Below are positions 1-8,938 of a DNA stretch of 64,000 bases, piece after piece (positions within the stretch are counted from its first letter, which is position 1; each line of letters begins with the position of its first letter). The notes beneath the pieces were generated by a model that did not search any database, was not told the origin of the DNA, and worked only from the letters and a program-made list of their open reading frames with translations. Made by a program: the position numbers and the translations under genes. The stretch is from Campylobacter magnus (GTDB taxonomy: Bacteria > Campylobacterota > Campylobacteria > Campylobacterales > Campylobacteraceae), in the NCBI RefSeq assembly GCF_028649595.1, contig NZ_JAQSLK010000005.1:62001-126000 (forward strand), written 5' to 3'.

Positions 1-279
1 AAAATCACACTTTCTTTTGAGCCAAGGCCGATAAGACCTATGACCCAGAGCACCCTTGTTATCAAGGGATTAAAAGGCGTTAAAAAGCCAAGAGTTCATA
101 TTTACGGACTTAGTATGTATTTGGGGCATTTGAGAGAGGATTTGGAGCCAAATGAGAAAGGCTGGCTAGAAGCTGGGGTGATGATAGCGCCTTGCGATGA
201 TGAAAAGATGGTCTTTGCCCTTGAAGTGCTTGATGATGAAGAAATCATCACAAAAACAGAGTTTAGCACTTTTCAGTAG
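1..279 (+). CDS. FixH/YtkA-like domain protein, 3' part only
   Basis: The reading frame is open from the first base of the window, so the gene begins outside it; an internal ATG at 40 is not needed as a start. The visible ~92 residues read as a beta-rich domain with LSFEPRPIRPM near its beginning, then LSMYLGHLREDLEP and a lone Cys in the APCDD segment. That spacing (a Met-x-x-G turn, a Gly-rich strand, a late Cys) resembles the FixH/YtkA family of periplasmic or membrane-anchored proteins found near cytochrome oxidase or copper genes. This assignment is inferred from pattern only, and no neighbour is visible to support it. The stop is followed at once by a dense repeat array. Confidence 0.5.
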   Translation, partial: KITLSFEPRPIRPMTQSTLVIKGLKGVKKPRVHIYGLSMYLGHLREDLEPNEKGWLEAGVMIAPCDDEKMVFALEVLDDEEIITKTEFSTFQ

Positions 280-915
280 GGAATTCTAGAAGTTTTTAGC
301 TCTAAAATTCGCTAGATTTTAGGCTTATGTGGTATTTTTACTTAGGAATTCTAGTTTTAAACTTCTAGGAATTCTAGAATTCCTAGTGGAATTTAATGTG
401 GGAATTCTAGAATTTTAGCTGTTTTGAGCTCTAAGAATTCTAGATTGTAGGAATTCTAGAATTTAGTAATTTTCGCTTATAGGAATTTTAGATTTTTAAC
501 CGTTTTAAGCTCTAAGAATTCTAAATTTTTTGCTATTTTAAGTTCTAGGAATTCTAGAATTTTAGCTGTTTTGAGCTCTAGGAATTCTAGATTACAGGAA
601 TTCTAGAATTTAGTAATTTTGGCTTGTAGGAATTCTAAAATTTTAGCCGTTTTCAGCTCTAAGAATTCTAGATTGCGGGAATTCTAGTTTTAAACTTCTA
701 GGAATTCTAGAAATCCTAGTGGAATTTAATGTAGGAATTCTAGATTTTTAGCTGTTTTAAGCTCTAAGAATTCTAATTTTTTGCTGTTTTAAACTCTAAG
801 AATTCTAGAATTTTAGCTGTTTTGAGCTCCAGGAATCTAAATTGTAGGAATTCTAGAATTTAGTAATTTTGGCTTGTAGGAATTCTAGATTGTAGGAATT
901 CTAGAATTCCTAGAT
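280..915. repeat. Dense array of GAATTCTAGAATTC palindromes and half-sites
   Basis: About 635 bases without a gene between the first CDS and prfA. It is filled with copies of GGAATTCTAGAATTCC and half-copies (GGAATTCTAG, AAGAATTCTA) joined by A/T-rich linkers such as TTTAGCTGTTTTGAGCTC and TTTAGTAATTTTGGCTT. Longer units recur: a block starting CTAGTTTTAAACTTCTAGG occurs near 345-430 and again near 678-757, and a block from AGCTGTTTTGAGCTC through TAGTAATTTT occurs near 402-490, 549-635 and 797-890. The array therefore grew by duplication of multi-palindrome units. No open reading frame or promoter is convincing here. Confidence 0.9.
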
Positions 916-1983
916 TTATAATCCAGCTTTTTCTATCGCTTGGGCTTGCGCAGCAGCAATTAGCGGATCAATAATCTCATCAAAAAGCCCACCAGCCATA
1001 ATCGCATCAAGTCTATAAAGTGTAAGATTTATGCGGTGGTCGCTAATGCGGTTTTGCGGATAGTTGTAGGTGCGGATGCGTCCTGAGCGGTCGCCTGTGC
1101 CTACCTGCTCGGCTCTTTGCTCTCGCTCTTTTTCTGCTCTTTCTCGCTCTTGCATTTCAAAAAGCCTAGCTTTTAGCACTTTAATAGCAGCGTCTTTGTT
1201 TTTGTGCTGAGATTTGCCATCTTGATTTACTACCACAAGACCTGTTGGTATGTGAGTTACTCTCACGGCTGAGTCAGTTGTATTTACGCTTTGTCCGCCG
1301 TGACCTGAGCTTCGCATAACATCGATTTTAAGGTCGCTTTCTTTGATCTCGATCTCGCTATCTTCCACCTCAGGCATGATAGCCACGGTGATCGCGCTAG
1401 TATGAACTCGCCCTTGGCTTTCAGTCTCAGGTACACGCTGAACTCTATGCGTCCCACCCTCAAACTTCAGCCTTGAGTAAGCCCCAGCGCCTTTAATAAG
1501 CAAGATTAGCTCTTTATATCCACCCGCGCTGCCTTCGCTAGCACTCATTATTTCGTATTTGTAGCCTTTTAGATCAGCAAAGCGCATATACGCCCCAGCC
1601 AAGTCCCCTACAAAAAGTGCCGCCTCATCGCCACCAGTACCAGCTCTAAGCTCTAAAAAGATGTTTTTATCATCATTTGGATCTTTTGGGATAAGTAGAA
1701 TTTTGATTTCTTCTTCTAGGGTTGCGATGTCGCTCTCAGCGCTTTTTAGCTCTTCTTTTGCTAGCTCGCCAAGCTCAGGGTCGTTTAGTAGAGATTTGTT
1801 TTCTTCTATTTGTTCTAAAAGCTGATTATACCGCAAAGCAGCGTCTTTTATAGCCTCTAGACTGCGCTGTTCTTTTGCTAGTTTGCTCATGCGATCGATA
1901 TCGCTAGCAGCACTTGGATCACTTAAAAGTGCGCTAATCTCATCATAGCGCACTATAAAAGGTTTTAGCTTATCAGCTAACAC
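916..1983 (-). CDS. prfA: Peptide chain release factor 1
   Basis: Class I release factor that recognises UAA/UAG in the ribosomal A site and triggers peptide release. The 355 residues are full length. The catalytic GGQ sits at 229-231 in [10 protein letters not shown]. The stop-codon recognition tripeptide region reads [10 protein letters not shown], so the motif at 185-187 is PET where E. coli has PAT; from memory this is normal in epsilonproteobacteria. An acidic coiled-coil N-terminal region precedes domain 2. It starts only three bases after the rpsT stop, so the two genes form a leftward operon. The stop abuts a palindrome array. Confidence 0.97.
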   Translation of the reverse strand: MLADKLKPFIVRYDEISALLSDPSAASDIDRMSKLAKEQRSLEAIKDAALRYNQLLEQIEENKSLLNDPELGELAKEELKSAESDIATLEEEIKILLIPKDPNDDKNIFLELRAGTGGDEAALFVGDLAGAYMRFADLKGYKYEIMSASEGSAGGYKELILLIKGAGAYSRLKFEGGTHRVQRVPETESQGRVHTSAITVAIMPEVEDSEIEIKESDLKIDVMRSSGHGGQSVNTTDSAVRVTHIPTGLVVVNQDGKSQHKNKDAAIKVLKARLFEMQERERAEKEREQRAEQVGTGDRSGRIRTYNYPQNRISDHRINLTLYRLDAIMAGGLFDEIIDPLIAAAQAQAIEKAGL

Positions 1984-1986
1984 GGG

Positions 1987-2250
1987 TTATGCGATTTTAT
2001 TTACAAGTAGGGCTAGGCGAGATACGCGACGACTTGCGGTTTGTTTTTTTAGAAAGCCACGGCTTACAAAAGCGTGGATATTTTTGTTTGCTACTTTTAG
2101 AGCTTCTTGCGCTGCTGCTTTATCGCCATTTGCAGCTGCTTGGCGCACTGCTTTTGTGATGTTTTTTAGTCTTGTGCGATAAAAGCGATTTGCTTCTGTG
2201 CGTTTGATTGTTTGTCTAGCGCGTTTTGCTGCTGATTTATGATTTGCCAT
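1987..2250 (-). CDS. rpsT: 30S ribosomal protein S20
   Basis: Small basic primary 16S rRNA-binding protein of the 30S body. The 87-residue product has the family's start [13 protein letters not shown], a lysine/arginine-rich helical hairpin and the C-terminal [19 protein letters not shown] lies just upstream of the ATG on the minus strand. It is first in a two-gene operon with prfA, as in C. jejuni. Confidence 0.97.
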   Translation of the reverse strand: MANHKSAAKRARQTIKRTEANRFYRTRLKNITKAVRQAAANGDKAAAQEALKVANKNIHAFVSRGFLKKQTASRRVSRLALLVNKIA

Positions 2251-2302
2251 TTTTTAACCTTTTAAGAAAAATTTTAAAGCTGTGATTTTAGCCAAAATAT
2301 TT

Positions 2303-3484
2303 TTAATTTTCGCTTAATTTTTTCTCGTTTACTTTGCTATAAAAATATAAAAACAAATAGCCCAAAAGCCCACTAGCAAAGCTTGCTACAAGGATTGAGA
2401 GCTTATCAGCAAAGAAAAACTTATCACTATTTTCATACGCAAGTCCGTTTACAAATAGCGACATCGTAAAGCCGATACCGCCTAAAATACAAACTCCATA
2501 AAGTTGCGTCCAAGTAGCACCGCTAGGCAGCGAACCAAGGCGCAAAATCTTTATAAACACAAAAGTAAAGATAAAAATTCCAAGCTGCTTGCCAAAAAAC
2601 AAACCAAAGAAAATGCCGTAACTAACGCTATTTAAAAGCTGATTTGGATTTATTCCAGTAAGCGCCACGCCAGCATTTACAAAGGCAAAAATTGGCAAGA
2701 TAAAGAAGTTTGTAACACCCTCTAAATCGTGATAAAACTCATCTAACATACGATTTCCGTTTCTATCAACCGTAGGTATACAAAAGGCTGCCAAAACGCC
2801 TGCTATCGTAGCGTGAACGCCACTATTTAGCACGCTTATCCACAGCAAAAAGGTCAAAAACACAAACACAGACTTCTTTGCCACACGAGCGTAGTTTAAA
2901 AGCCACATCACACCTAACAAAAATCCTGCTATCAAAAACGAAGTCATAGAAAGATGATCTGTATAGAAAAGCGCAATAATAAGTATCGCACAAAGGTCAT
3001 CAACCACAGCAAGCGTTAGCAAAAAGATTTTTAGCCCACTTGGCACACGCTTGCCAAGAAGCGCTAAAATTCCAACCGCAAAGGCTATATCAGTAGCTGT
3101 AGGTATAGCCCAACCACGAATTGCAAAATCATCGCCGTGATTAAATAGCCAGAAAATCACAGCTGGTATAACAACACCACCAAGCGCACCTATTGCAGGC
3201 AGGGCGATTTGACTAGGCTTGCTTAGCTCGCCTTCACGCACTTCTTTTTTAAGCTCCAAGCCAACAACAAAAAAGAAAATAACCATAAGTCCGTCGTTTA
3301 TCCATAGCACCAAGTGCTCTGCAAATTCTAAATTTCTAAATCTAATCGAAAACTCAGAATGCAAAATTTCTTGGTAAATGCCAGAGAGTGAGCTGTTTTG
3401 GCAAATTAACGCAAACAAAGTCGCAAGCATAAGTATCACGCCACCAGCAGCCTCATGACGAAAAAATCTAACTAATAAATTCAA
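2303..3484 (-). CDS. nhaA: Na+/H+ antiporter NhaA
   Basis: Inner-membrane antiporter that expels Na+ in exchange for H+ for pH and salt homeostasis. The 393 residues are full length with about 12 predicted membrane segments. The ion-binding aspartates are present: D132 in PTATDIAFAVG and the pair D162-D163 in LAVVDDLCAI, matching E. coli D133, D163 and D164. The N-terminus MNLLVRFFRHEAAGG is typical. It lies upstream of rpsT in the same direction with a ~50-base gap and is transcribed away from ccp, so the 3485-3739 spacer carries promoters for both. Confidence 0.97.
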   Translation of the reverse strand: MNLLVRFFRHEAAGGVILMLATLFALICQNSSLSGIYQEILHSEFSIRFRNLEFAEHLVLWINDGLMVIFFFVVGLELKKEVREGELSKPSQIALPAIGALGGVVIPAVIFWLFNHGDDFAIRGWAIPTATDIAFAVGILALLGKRVPSGLKIFLLTLAVVDDLCAILIIALFYTDHLSMTSFLIAGFLLGVMWLLNYARVAKKSVFVFLTFLLWISVLNSGVHATIAGVLAAFCIPTVDRNGNRMLDEFYHDLEGVTNFFILPIFAFVNAGVALTGINPNQLLNSVSYGIFFGLFFGKQLGIFIFTFVFIKILRLGSLPSGATWTQLYGVCILGGIGFTMSLFVNGLAYENSDKFFFADKLSILVASFASGLLGYLFLYFYSKVNEKKLSEN

Positions 3485-3739
3485 ACTATCCCCCTATCTC
3501 CCGAAATTTTTTAGATTAGCAAATTATATAATTTTTCTTTTAAAATACTTCTTAAAATTTAAAAATTATTAAAATTTATCTTTTCATAGTTTAATATATA
3601 AAAAGGCTAAATTATTTAGATAAAATCTATCCTTTATAAAAAATTTTTTTTATTTTAACAAAAACAATTATAAAAATTTATTTACTTTTAATTTTCGAAT
3701 TTATATAATTCGTCACTCATTAAACCAAAGGAGAGAAAA
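3485..3739. promoter_or_regulatory. Divergent nhaA / ccp promoter region
   Basis: A very A/T-rich 255-base spacer with no palindromic repeats, unlike most spacers here. On the plus strand TATAAT at 3704-3709 fits a -10 box for the cytochrome c peroxidase gene, giving a short leader that contains AAAGGAGAG as the ribosome binding site. Phased T-tracts upstream match Campylobacter promoter style. No specific regulator site can be named with confidence. Confidence 0.6.
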
Positions 3740-4768
3740 ATGAAAAAAGTTCTAGTTCTTAGTGCTGTTCTTGCTAGCGCACTATTTGCCGCAAACACTG
3801 ACGAAGAGCTTCTAAAAGCTGCAAAAGATGCAGGTCTTAGAGCGCTTCCAGCTACTCAAGCAGAGGTTGATGCCCTTCTTAAAGAAATCGGCGTTACTCC
3901 AAATCAATTCACAGTAGAAAAAGCTGAACTAGGTAAAAAACTATACCTAGAGCCACGCCTTTCAAAAAGCGGTATCATCAGCTGTAACACCTGTCACAAC
4001 CTAGGTCTTGGCGGTACTGATGGCGTTGAGGCTGCTGTAGGTCACAGATGGACAGCAAACCCACACCACCTAAACTCACCAACAACTCTAAACTCAGTTC
4101 TTAACACAACTCAATTCTGGGATGGCCGTGCTGCTACTTTGATCGAGCAAGCAAAAGGACCTATCCAAGCTGAGCCTGAGATGGCTACTCCTGCTGAGCT
4201 AGCTGTTGCTCGCATTAGCTCACTAGATGCTTATGTAGCAGAGTTTAAAAGAATCTACAAAGACGGCGTTACATTTGACAACATCGCTGACGCAATCGCA
4301 AGCTTTGAGAGAACTCTACTTACTCCATCAAAATTTGATGAGTTCATGGGCGGCAAACTAGACGCTCTTAGCAAAGAGGAAAAAGCTGGTCTTAAAACTT
4401 TCATCGATAAAGGTTGTGCTGCTTGCCACACTGGCGTTAACTTAGGTGGTAGCATGCAAGCATTTGAAGTTGCTGGTAAATATCAATTTGCTAATGTTGG
4501 TGACTTCAAAGGTGATGCAAACGGCATGGTTAAAACCCCAACTCTACGCAATGTAACAAAAACAGCTCCATACTTCCACAATGGTGCTATCTGGACTCTT
4601 GAAGAGGCAGTAAAAACTATGGGTAGCGTTCAACTAGGCATCAAAATCAGCGACAAAGAAGCAAAAAGCATTATCAACTTCCTTGGCGCACTTGATGGCA
4701 AAATCCCAGCTATCTCTTACCCAGAGTTCCCAGCTAGCTCTAAAAAGACTCCAAAACCAGAGCTATAA
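3740..4768 (+). CDS. Di-haem cytochrome c peroxidase
   Basis: Periplasmic enzyme of the MauG/CcpA family that reduces H2O2 to water with electrons from c-type cytochromes. The 342 residues begin with a signal peptide (MKKVLVLSAVLASALFAA, cleaved near residue 18). Two haem-binding motifs are visible: CNTCH at 82-86 for the peroxidatic haem and CAACH at 226-230 for the electron-transferring haem, with a candidate distal Met at 263 in NGMVKTPTLRN. AAAGGAGAG precedes the ATG. It stands alone, with its own promoter and a 30-bp perfect palindrome just downstream. It resembles C. jejuni Cj0358/DocA; which paralogue it matches is not settled by the sequence alone. Confidence 0.93.
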   Translation: MKKVLVLSAVLASALFAANTDEELLKAAKDAGLRALPATQAEVDALLKEIGVTPNQFTVEKAELGKKLYLEPRLSKSGIISCNTCHNLGLGGTDGVEAAVGHRWTANPHHLNSPTTLNSVLNTTQFWDGRAATLIEQAKGPIQAEPEMATPAELAVARISSLDAYVAEFKRIYKDGVTFDNIADAIASFERTLLTPSKFDEFMGGKLDALSKEEKAGLKTFIDKGCAACHTGVNLGGSMQAFEVAGKYQFANVGDFKGDANGMVKTPTLRNVTKTAPYFHNGAIWTLEEAVKTMGSVQLGIKISDKEAKSIINFLGALDGKIPAISYPEFPASSKKTPKPEL

Positions 4769-4793
4769 TTTTTGGGCTTTTTAAGCAAAGCTA

Positions 4794-4880
4794 TTTCTAG
4801 GGAATTCTAGAATTCCCTAGAAAGAAATTCTAGAATTCCCAAGGAATTTTGGGGAATTCTAGAATTCCTGCTTTTATTCT
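4794..4880. repeat. Palindrome cluster after ccp, including a 30-bp perfect palindrome
   Basis: Positions 4794-4823 are a perfect 30-bp palindrome: the 16-bp core GGAATTCTAGAATTCC extended symmetrically by TTTCTAG on the left and its complement on the right. Further degenerate copies run to 4880. As RNA the 30-bp unit would form a strong hairpin and could end ccp transcription, although no T-run follows it directly. Confidence 0.9.
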
Positions 4881-4932
4881 ATATTTTTTTTAATTTTATC
4901 CACATCTTTAAAACTCTTTTAACGAAAAATAA

Positions 4933-4968
4933 GCTAGAATTGTGCTTTATATTTTTTAAGGAATTTTA
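4933..4968 (+). promoter_or_regulatory. Promoter and ribosome binding site for gnnB
   Basis: GCTAGAATTGTGC holds a -10-like TAGAAT at 4935-4940, and AAGGAA near 4958-4963 is placed correctly for the GTG start at 4969. The same GCTAGAATTGYG pattern precedes rplU. Confidence 0.5.
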
Positions 4969-6057
4969 GTGAATTTTATTGATTTAGGCGCGCAGTATAG
5001 AGCCTACAAAGACGAGATTGATACTAGCATACACGCAGTTTTAGATACTTCTCATTATATAATGGGGCAAAAGCTTAGCGATTTTGAGACAAATCTAGCT
5101 ACTTTTAGTGGCGCAAAACACGCTATAGGCTGTTCTAGCGGCACTTCAGCTCTTATTTTAGCCCTACTTGCACTTGATATAAAAGCAGGCGATGAAGTGA
5201 TAACTACGCCATTTACTTTTATAGCAACAGCTGAAATGATAGCCTTTATGGGCGCAAAACCTGTTTTTGTAGATATTAATGAGCGCACTTACAACATCGA
5301 TGCTAGCAAAATAGAAGAAAAAATCACCACACGCACAAAGGCTATAATGCCAGTTTCGCTCTTTGGGCAGTGTGCTGATATGGATGAAATAGCCAAAATC
5401 GCTAGCAAACACAATATCGCTGTAATCGAAGATGGCGCACAAAGCTTTGGCGCACTCTACAAAGGCAAGCGCTCTTGTAATCTTAGCGTTATAGGCTGTA
5501 CTTCATTTTTCCCAGCTAAGCCACTTGGCTGCTATGGCGATGGTGGTGCTGTATTTACTAGCGATGATGAGCTAGCTAAAAAAATAAGAATATTACTAAA
5601 TCACGGACAAACCGAGCGTTATGTTCACAAATACATCGGCTTTAATGGCAGGCTTGATGCTATTCAAGCAGCTGTTTTGGATGTAAAACTAAAATATTTT
5701 AACGCCGAGCTAGCAAAACGCCAAATAATCGCAAAAAACTATAACCAAAATCTAAAAAATGTAATCACGCCTTTTATAGAAAATGGCAACGAAAGTGCGT
5801 GGGCGCAATACTGCATAAGAGTAAAAAATAGACAAAAAGTCCTTGAAATATGCGCTAAAGAAGGAATTCCTACCGGGGTTTATTATCCTATCCCACTTCA
5901 TTTACAAGAGGTTTTTGCCTATCTTGGACATAAAAAAGGCGATTTTGAAATCTGTGAAAAAATAAGCGAAGATATAATGGCACTGCCTATGAGTGCGTTT
6001 TTAAGCCCAGAAGATCAACAAAAAGTAATAGAAGTAATCAACAAGGCAACAGCGTGA
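4969..6057 (+). CDS. gnnB: UDP-3-keto-GlcNAc aminotransferase (DegT/DnrJ family), lipid A diamino sugar
   Basis: PLP-dependent sugar aminotransferase that adds an amino group at C3 of the keto sugar made by GnnA, giving UDP-GlcNAc3N, the precursor of lipid A with amide-linked acyl chains. The 362 residues are full length. The PLP lysine is K184 in FFPAKPLGCYGDGG, and IEDGAQSFGA and KGKRSCNLS are family blocks also seen in WbpE. The start is GTG at 4969, chosen by the MNFIDLGAQY N-terminus and the AAGGAA site. It overlaps gnnA by four bases. The gnnB-gnnA order matches C. jejuni Cj0505c-Cj0504c. A WbpE/WlbC-type role in another glycan is the alternative. Confidence 0.78.
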   Translation: MNFIDLGAQYRAYKDEIDTSIHAVLDTSHYIMGQKLSDFETNLATFSGAKHAIGCSSGTSALILALLALDIKAGDEVITTPFTFIATAEMIAFMGAKPVFVDINERTYNIDASKIEEKITTRTKAIMPVSLFGQCADMDEIAKIASKHNIAVIEDGAQSFGALYKGKRSCNLSVIGCTSFFPAKPLGCYGDGGAVFTSDDELAKKIRILLNHGQTERYVHKYIGFNGRLDAIQAAVLDVKLKYFNAELAKRQIIAKNYNQNLKNVITPFIENGNESAWAQYCIRVKNRQKVLEICAKEGIPTGVYYPIPLHLQEVFAYLGHKKGDFEICEKISEDIMALPMSAFLSPEDQQKVIEVINKATA

Positions 6058-6965
6058 TAAAACTAGGGCTTTTAGGCGTGGGCAAAATGGGGCAAAACCA
6101 CCTTAAAAACATTGTTTCTTTGCCTTGCTATGAGCTTAGTTTTATTTATGATTACAATGATGAGCTTTGCGCCAAATTAGCCAGAGAATACGACACAAAG
6201 GCTAGTTTGGATTTAGACAAGGGTTTAGCTAGCGTAGATGCTATTATCATTGTCACGCCGACATTTACGCACGATGAGTATATAAAAAAAGTTAGCAAAG
6301 CTACAAAAAATATTTTCGTAGAAAAGCCACTTTGCGATAGCTTTGAAAAATGCCAAGAGATAATGCTTTTAGAGCAAAATCTAGGGCTAAATATCGCTGT
6401 TGGCTTCATAGAGAGATTTAACCCTGCGCTAAAAGAGCTACAAAACGAGCTAAAAAAGCTTGATAGCAACACCCACGAACTGCGCTTTACTCGCACCAGC
6501 CTAGCAAGCTCAAGGATAACCGATGTAGATGTGATAACTGATCTTATGATCCACGACATTGACCTAGCACTTTATTTAAATGGTGATGCGCAGGTGCTTT
6601 TTGCAAACGGAGTAATCCAAAATAACACAATAAATCTAGCCACAGCCACGCTAAAACACGAAAATGGCATCATCTCACATATACACGCCAGTCGCATCAC
6701 GCACAAAAACGAGCGAAAAATCAGCATTAGTACTGATGAGGCGCACTTTGAGTGTGATTTGCTAGCAAAAGAGCTAACTGTCTTTAAAAACGCAAAAAAT
6801 GAGCTAGTCCAAGCCAAAGAAGCAAACGCTCTAAAAGACGAGCTAGTAGCATTTAGCGAACTTTGTGCTGGGCAAAAATCAAACAAGCTAGCAGACGCAA
6901 AATCAGCCACAAAAGCCATGAAAATCGCTACTGATATCGCAAAAATAATAAAAGAGCAAAAATAA
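6054..6965 (+). CDS. gnnA: UDP-GlcNAc 3-dehydrogenase (Gfo/Idh/MocA family)
   Basis: NAD-dependent oxidoreductase expected to oxidise C3 of UDP-GlcNAc for the aminotransferase encoded just upstream. The 303 residues show the N-terminal Rossmann motif GVGKMGQNH, the family's EKPLCD strand near residue 90 (Lys is catalytic in the family), and the segments GFIERFNPAL and DLMIHDIDLAL, typical of UDP-HexNAc 3-dehydrogenases. The start is GTG at 6054, overlapping the gnnB stop (GTGA), so translation is coupled. Together the pair implies a GlcN3N-containing lipid A. No acyltransferase gene is adjacent. Confidence 0.78.
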   Translation: MIKLGLLGVGKMGQNHLKNIVSLPCYELSFIYDYNDELCAKLAREYDTKASLDLDKGLASVDAIIIVTPTFTHDEYIKKVSKATKNIFVEKPLCDSFEKCQEIMLLEQNLGLNIAVGFIERFNPALKELQNELKKLDSNTHELRFTRTSLASSRITDVDVITDLMIHDIDLALYLNGDAQVLFANGVIQNNTINLATATLKHENGIISHIHASRITHKNERKISISTDEAHFECDLLAKELTVFKNAKNELVQAKEANALKDELVAFSELCAGQKSNKLADAKSATKAMKIATDIAKIIKEQK

Positions 6966-6970
6966 ATACA

Positions 6971-7045
6971 AAAAATCTAGAATTCTTAACACAAATCTAG
7001 AATTCCTAGCTTAAATCTAGAATTTCTAAGCTTAGGAATTCTACA
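6971..7045. repeat. Palindrome half-site cluster
   Basis: Four or five copies of TCTAGAATTCTT/TCTAGAATTCCT-type half-palindromes lie between gnnA and the rplU promoter, spaced roughly 17-25 bases apart. Confidence 0.8.
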
Positions 7046-7067
7046 TTTAAGCTTTCATTTATAAACT

Positions 7068-7153
7068 TTTGGCTAGAATTGCGCCTTTAAACCAAAAAAG
7101 CCCCTAAACTTTGCTAAGGCAAATGCTTTTTGGCATCTTTACAAACAAAGGAG
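7068..7153 (+). promoter_or_regulatory. rplU promoter and ribosome binding site
   Basis: TTTTGGCTAGAATTGCGCC gives a -10-like TAGAAT at 7074-7079. AAAGGAG at 7147-7153 is the binding site for the ATG at 7160. An in-frame upstream start at 7130 lacks such a site. Confidence 0.6.
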
Positions 7154-7159
7154 CGTTGT

Positions 7160-7468
7160 ATGTACGCAATATTCAAACACGGTGGCAAACAATACAAAGT
7201 TAGCCAAGGTGATTATCTAAATCTTGACCATTTTAGCAGCGAAAAAGGCGCAAGCGTAGAACTAAGCGAAGTTCTAGCAGTTTGCGACAAAGAGCTAAAA
7301 GTAGGCACTCCATTTGTAAGTGGAGCAAAAATCACTCTAAAAGTAATCGCAGAGGGTAAAGACCGCAAAGTGGTGATTTTCAAAAAACGCCGCCGCAAAG
7401 ACTCTAAACGCAAAAGAGGCTTCCGCAGAGAGTATACCCGTGTAAAAGTAGAAAGCATACAAGCATAA
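7160..7468 (+). CDS. rplU: 50S ribosomal protein L21
   Basis: Large-subunit protein that binds 23S rRNA. From ATG 7160 the product is 102 residues beginning [18 protein letters not shown], the family N-terminus, with the basic loop [16 protein letters not shown]. The start at 7160 is chosen over 7130 because AAAGGAG precedes it and because the extra residues are not part of L21. It is followed at 10 bases by rpmA and then obg, the usual bacterial trio. Confidence 0.97.
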   Translation: MYAIFKHGGKQYKVSQGDYLNLDHFSSEKGASVELSEVLAVCDKELKVGTPFVSGAKITLKVIAEGKDRKVVIFKKRRRKDSKRKRGFRREYTRVKVESIQA

Positions 7469-7478
7469 GGAGTAAAAT

Positions 7479-7736
7479 ATGGCACACAAAAAAGGTCAGG
7501 GTTCTACCCAAAATAACAGAGATTCGATAGGACGCAGGCTTGGCGTGAAAAAATTCGGTGGCGAGTTTGTTCGTGCTGGAAACATAATAATCCGCCAAAG
7601 AGGCACAGCAACTCACGCAGGCGTAGGCGTAGGCATGGGCAAAGACCACACTATTTTTGCATTGATTGACGGCGTTGTAAAATTTGAGCGCAAAGACAAA
7701 AATCGCAAAAAAGTATCAGTTTATCCAGCTGCTTAA
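7479..7736 (+). CDS. rpmA: 50S ribosomal protein L27
   Basis: Large-subunit protein whose N-terminus reaches the peptidyl transferase centre. The 85 residues start [16 protein letters not shown], so no N-terminal cleavage extension is needed, and contain [23 protein letters not shown] lies just upstream. It is in operon with rplU and probably obg. Confidence 0.97.
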   Translation: MAHKKGQGSTQNNRDSIGRRLGVKKFGGEFVRAGNIIIRQRGTATHAGVGVGMGKDHTIFALIDGVVKFERKDKNRKKVSVYPAA

Positions 7737-7747
7737 TTTCTTTTAAA

Positions 7748-7779
7748 AATTCTAGAATTCCCTAGGGAATTCTAGAATT
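7748..7779. repeat. 32-bp perfect palindrome between rpmA and obg
   Basis: Two GAATTCTAGAATTC half-units are arranged head to head around CCTAGG, making a perfect 32-bp palindrome centred at 7763/7764. Being inside a probable operon it would form a hairpin in the mRNA and could tune obg expression. Confidence 0.9.
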
Positions 7780-7801
7780 CACTTATTTTTTAAAAATTCA
7801 A

Positions 7802-8875
7802 ATGTTTGTAGATCACGCAAAATTTACCATTCGCTCTGGCAAGGGTGGCGCAGGCTGTGCTTCTTTTCGCCGTGAGAAATTTGTCGAGCTTGGAGGCCCT
7901 GATGGTGGGGATGGTGGAAATGGTGGAAATGTCTATTTTCAGGCACAAAACAACACTCACACCTTAGCCTTTTATAGTGGCAAACGCCTACTAAAAGCTG
8001 GTAGTGGCGAGCAAGGCAGCAGCCGAAAAAAACACGGCAAAAAGGGCGAGGATTTAGTTCTTATCGTCCCACCTGGCACTAGCGTAATTGACGCTGATAG
8101 TGGCGAGCTTTTGCTAGATATGATAAATGATGGTGAGAAAAAGCTGATTTTAAAAGGTGGCAAAGGTGGTCTTGGAAATGTACATTTTAAAAATAGCGTA
8201 AATCAAGCCCCAACCTACGCCCAGCCTGGCGAGCCCTACTCTGAGCTTAATTTGCGTTTGGAGCTAAAAAGCATAGCTGATGTGGGCTTAGTAGGTTTTC
8301 CAAATGTCGGTAAAAGCACACTAATCTCAACCATCTCAAACGCTAAACCTGAGATAGCAAACTACGAGTTTACTACAATCACCCCAAAGCTAGGCCGCGT
8401 AAATGTAGGCGAGTTTGATGGTTTTATCATGGCTGATATCCCAGGCATTATCGGTGGGGCTAGCGAGGGCAAGGGGCTTGGGCTTGCTTTTTTAAAGCAT
8501 ATTGAGCGCACGAAAATCTTGCTTTTTATGCTAGATTTAGCCCACCCTAGTATGGATGTAAAAGAGCAGTTTGCTGCGCTAAAAACTGAGCTTGGCAAGT
8601 TTAGCAGTGAGCTTGCCCTGCGCCCTTTTGCCATAGCCTTGACAAGAAGCGATGCTTGCAAAAATGCTAGCGAAATTCTAGCTGATTTTGCTGGGGACTT
8701 TGAGATGAAAGCTAAGCTAAAAGATGATTTTTTGCTAGCTAAAAGCGAGGATGATTTTAGCAATACTCCTGCTAGCAAGCCTTTTTTCATCGCTGTAATC
8801 TCAGCTGCTATCTCACACAACATTGATGAGCTAAAATACCAGCTTTTTGCGCAAATTTCTAACCAAAATTTGTAG
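7802..8875 (+). CDS. obg: Obg family GTPase
   Basis: Essential ribosome-associated GTPase involved in late 50S assembly and the stringent response. The 357 residues have the glycine-rich Obg fold first ([14 protein letters not shown] around residue 30), then the G domain with G1 GFPNVGKST near 160 and switch/G3 [11 protein letters not shown]-terminal region shorter than in Bacillus follows. The ATG at 7802 follows a run of A/T with no strong binding site, so coupling to the upstream genes is possible. Confidence 0.96.
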   Translation: MFVDHAKFTIRSGKGGAGCASFRREKFVELGGPDGGDGGNGGNVYFQAQNNTHTLAFYSGKRLLKAGSGEQGSSRKKHGKKGEDLVLIVPPGTSVIDADSGELLLDMINDGEKKLILKGGKGGLGNVHFKNSVNQAPTYAQPGEPYSELNLRLELKSIADVGLVGFPNVGKSTLISTISNAKPEIANYEFTTITPKLGRVNVGEFDGFIMADIPGIIGGASEGKGLGLAFLKHIERTKILLFMLDLAHPSMDVKEQFAALKTELGKFSSELALRPFAIALTRSDACKNASEILADFAGDFEMKAKLKDDFLLAKSEDDFSNTPASKPFFIAVISAAISHNIDELKYQLFAQISNQNL

Positions 8876-8891
8876 TTTCAAGCTATTTTAA

Positions 8892-8938
8892 TAAATTTTT
8901 GCTATAATTGCGAGTTTTAATTTTTTAAAGGATAACAA
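8892..8938 (+). promoter_or_regulatory. ndk promoter and ribosome binding site
   Basis: TTTTTGCTATAATTGCGAG carries TATAAT at 8903-8908 with a TTGC extension, the clearest housekeeping promoter in the window. AAAGGAT precedes the ATG at 8939. Confidence 0.75.

Noticed and set aside
280-915. CRISPR array
   Set aside because: Repeats are short palindromes with irregular linkers that are themselves repeated; there are no unique spacers of constant length and no cas genes in the window.
916-1983. PET instead of PAT in the RF1 stop-codon motif as a sign of altered decoding
   Set aside because: The GGQ motif and all flanking residues are normal, genes here use TAA, TAG and TGA, and from memory this variant is shared by other epsilonproteobacteria.
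7404-7649. Antisense frame across rplU-rpmA
   Set aside because: It is a shadow of two ribosomal protein genes.
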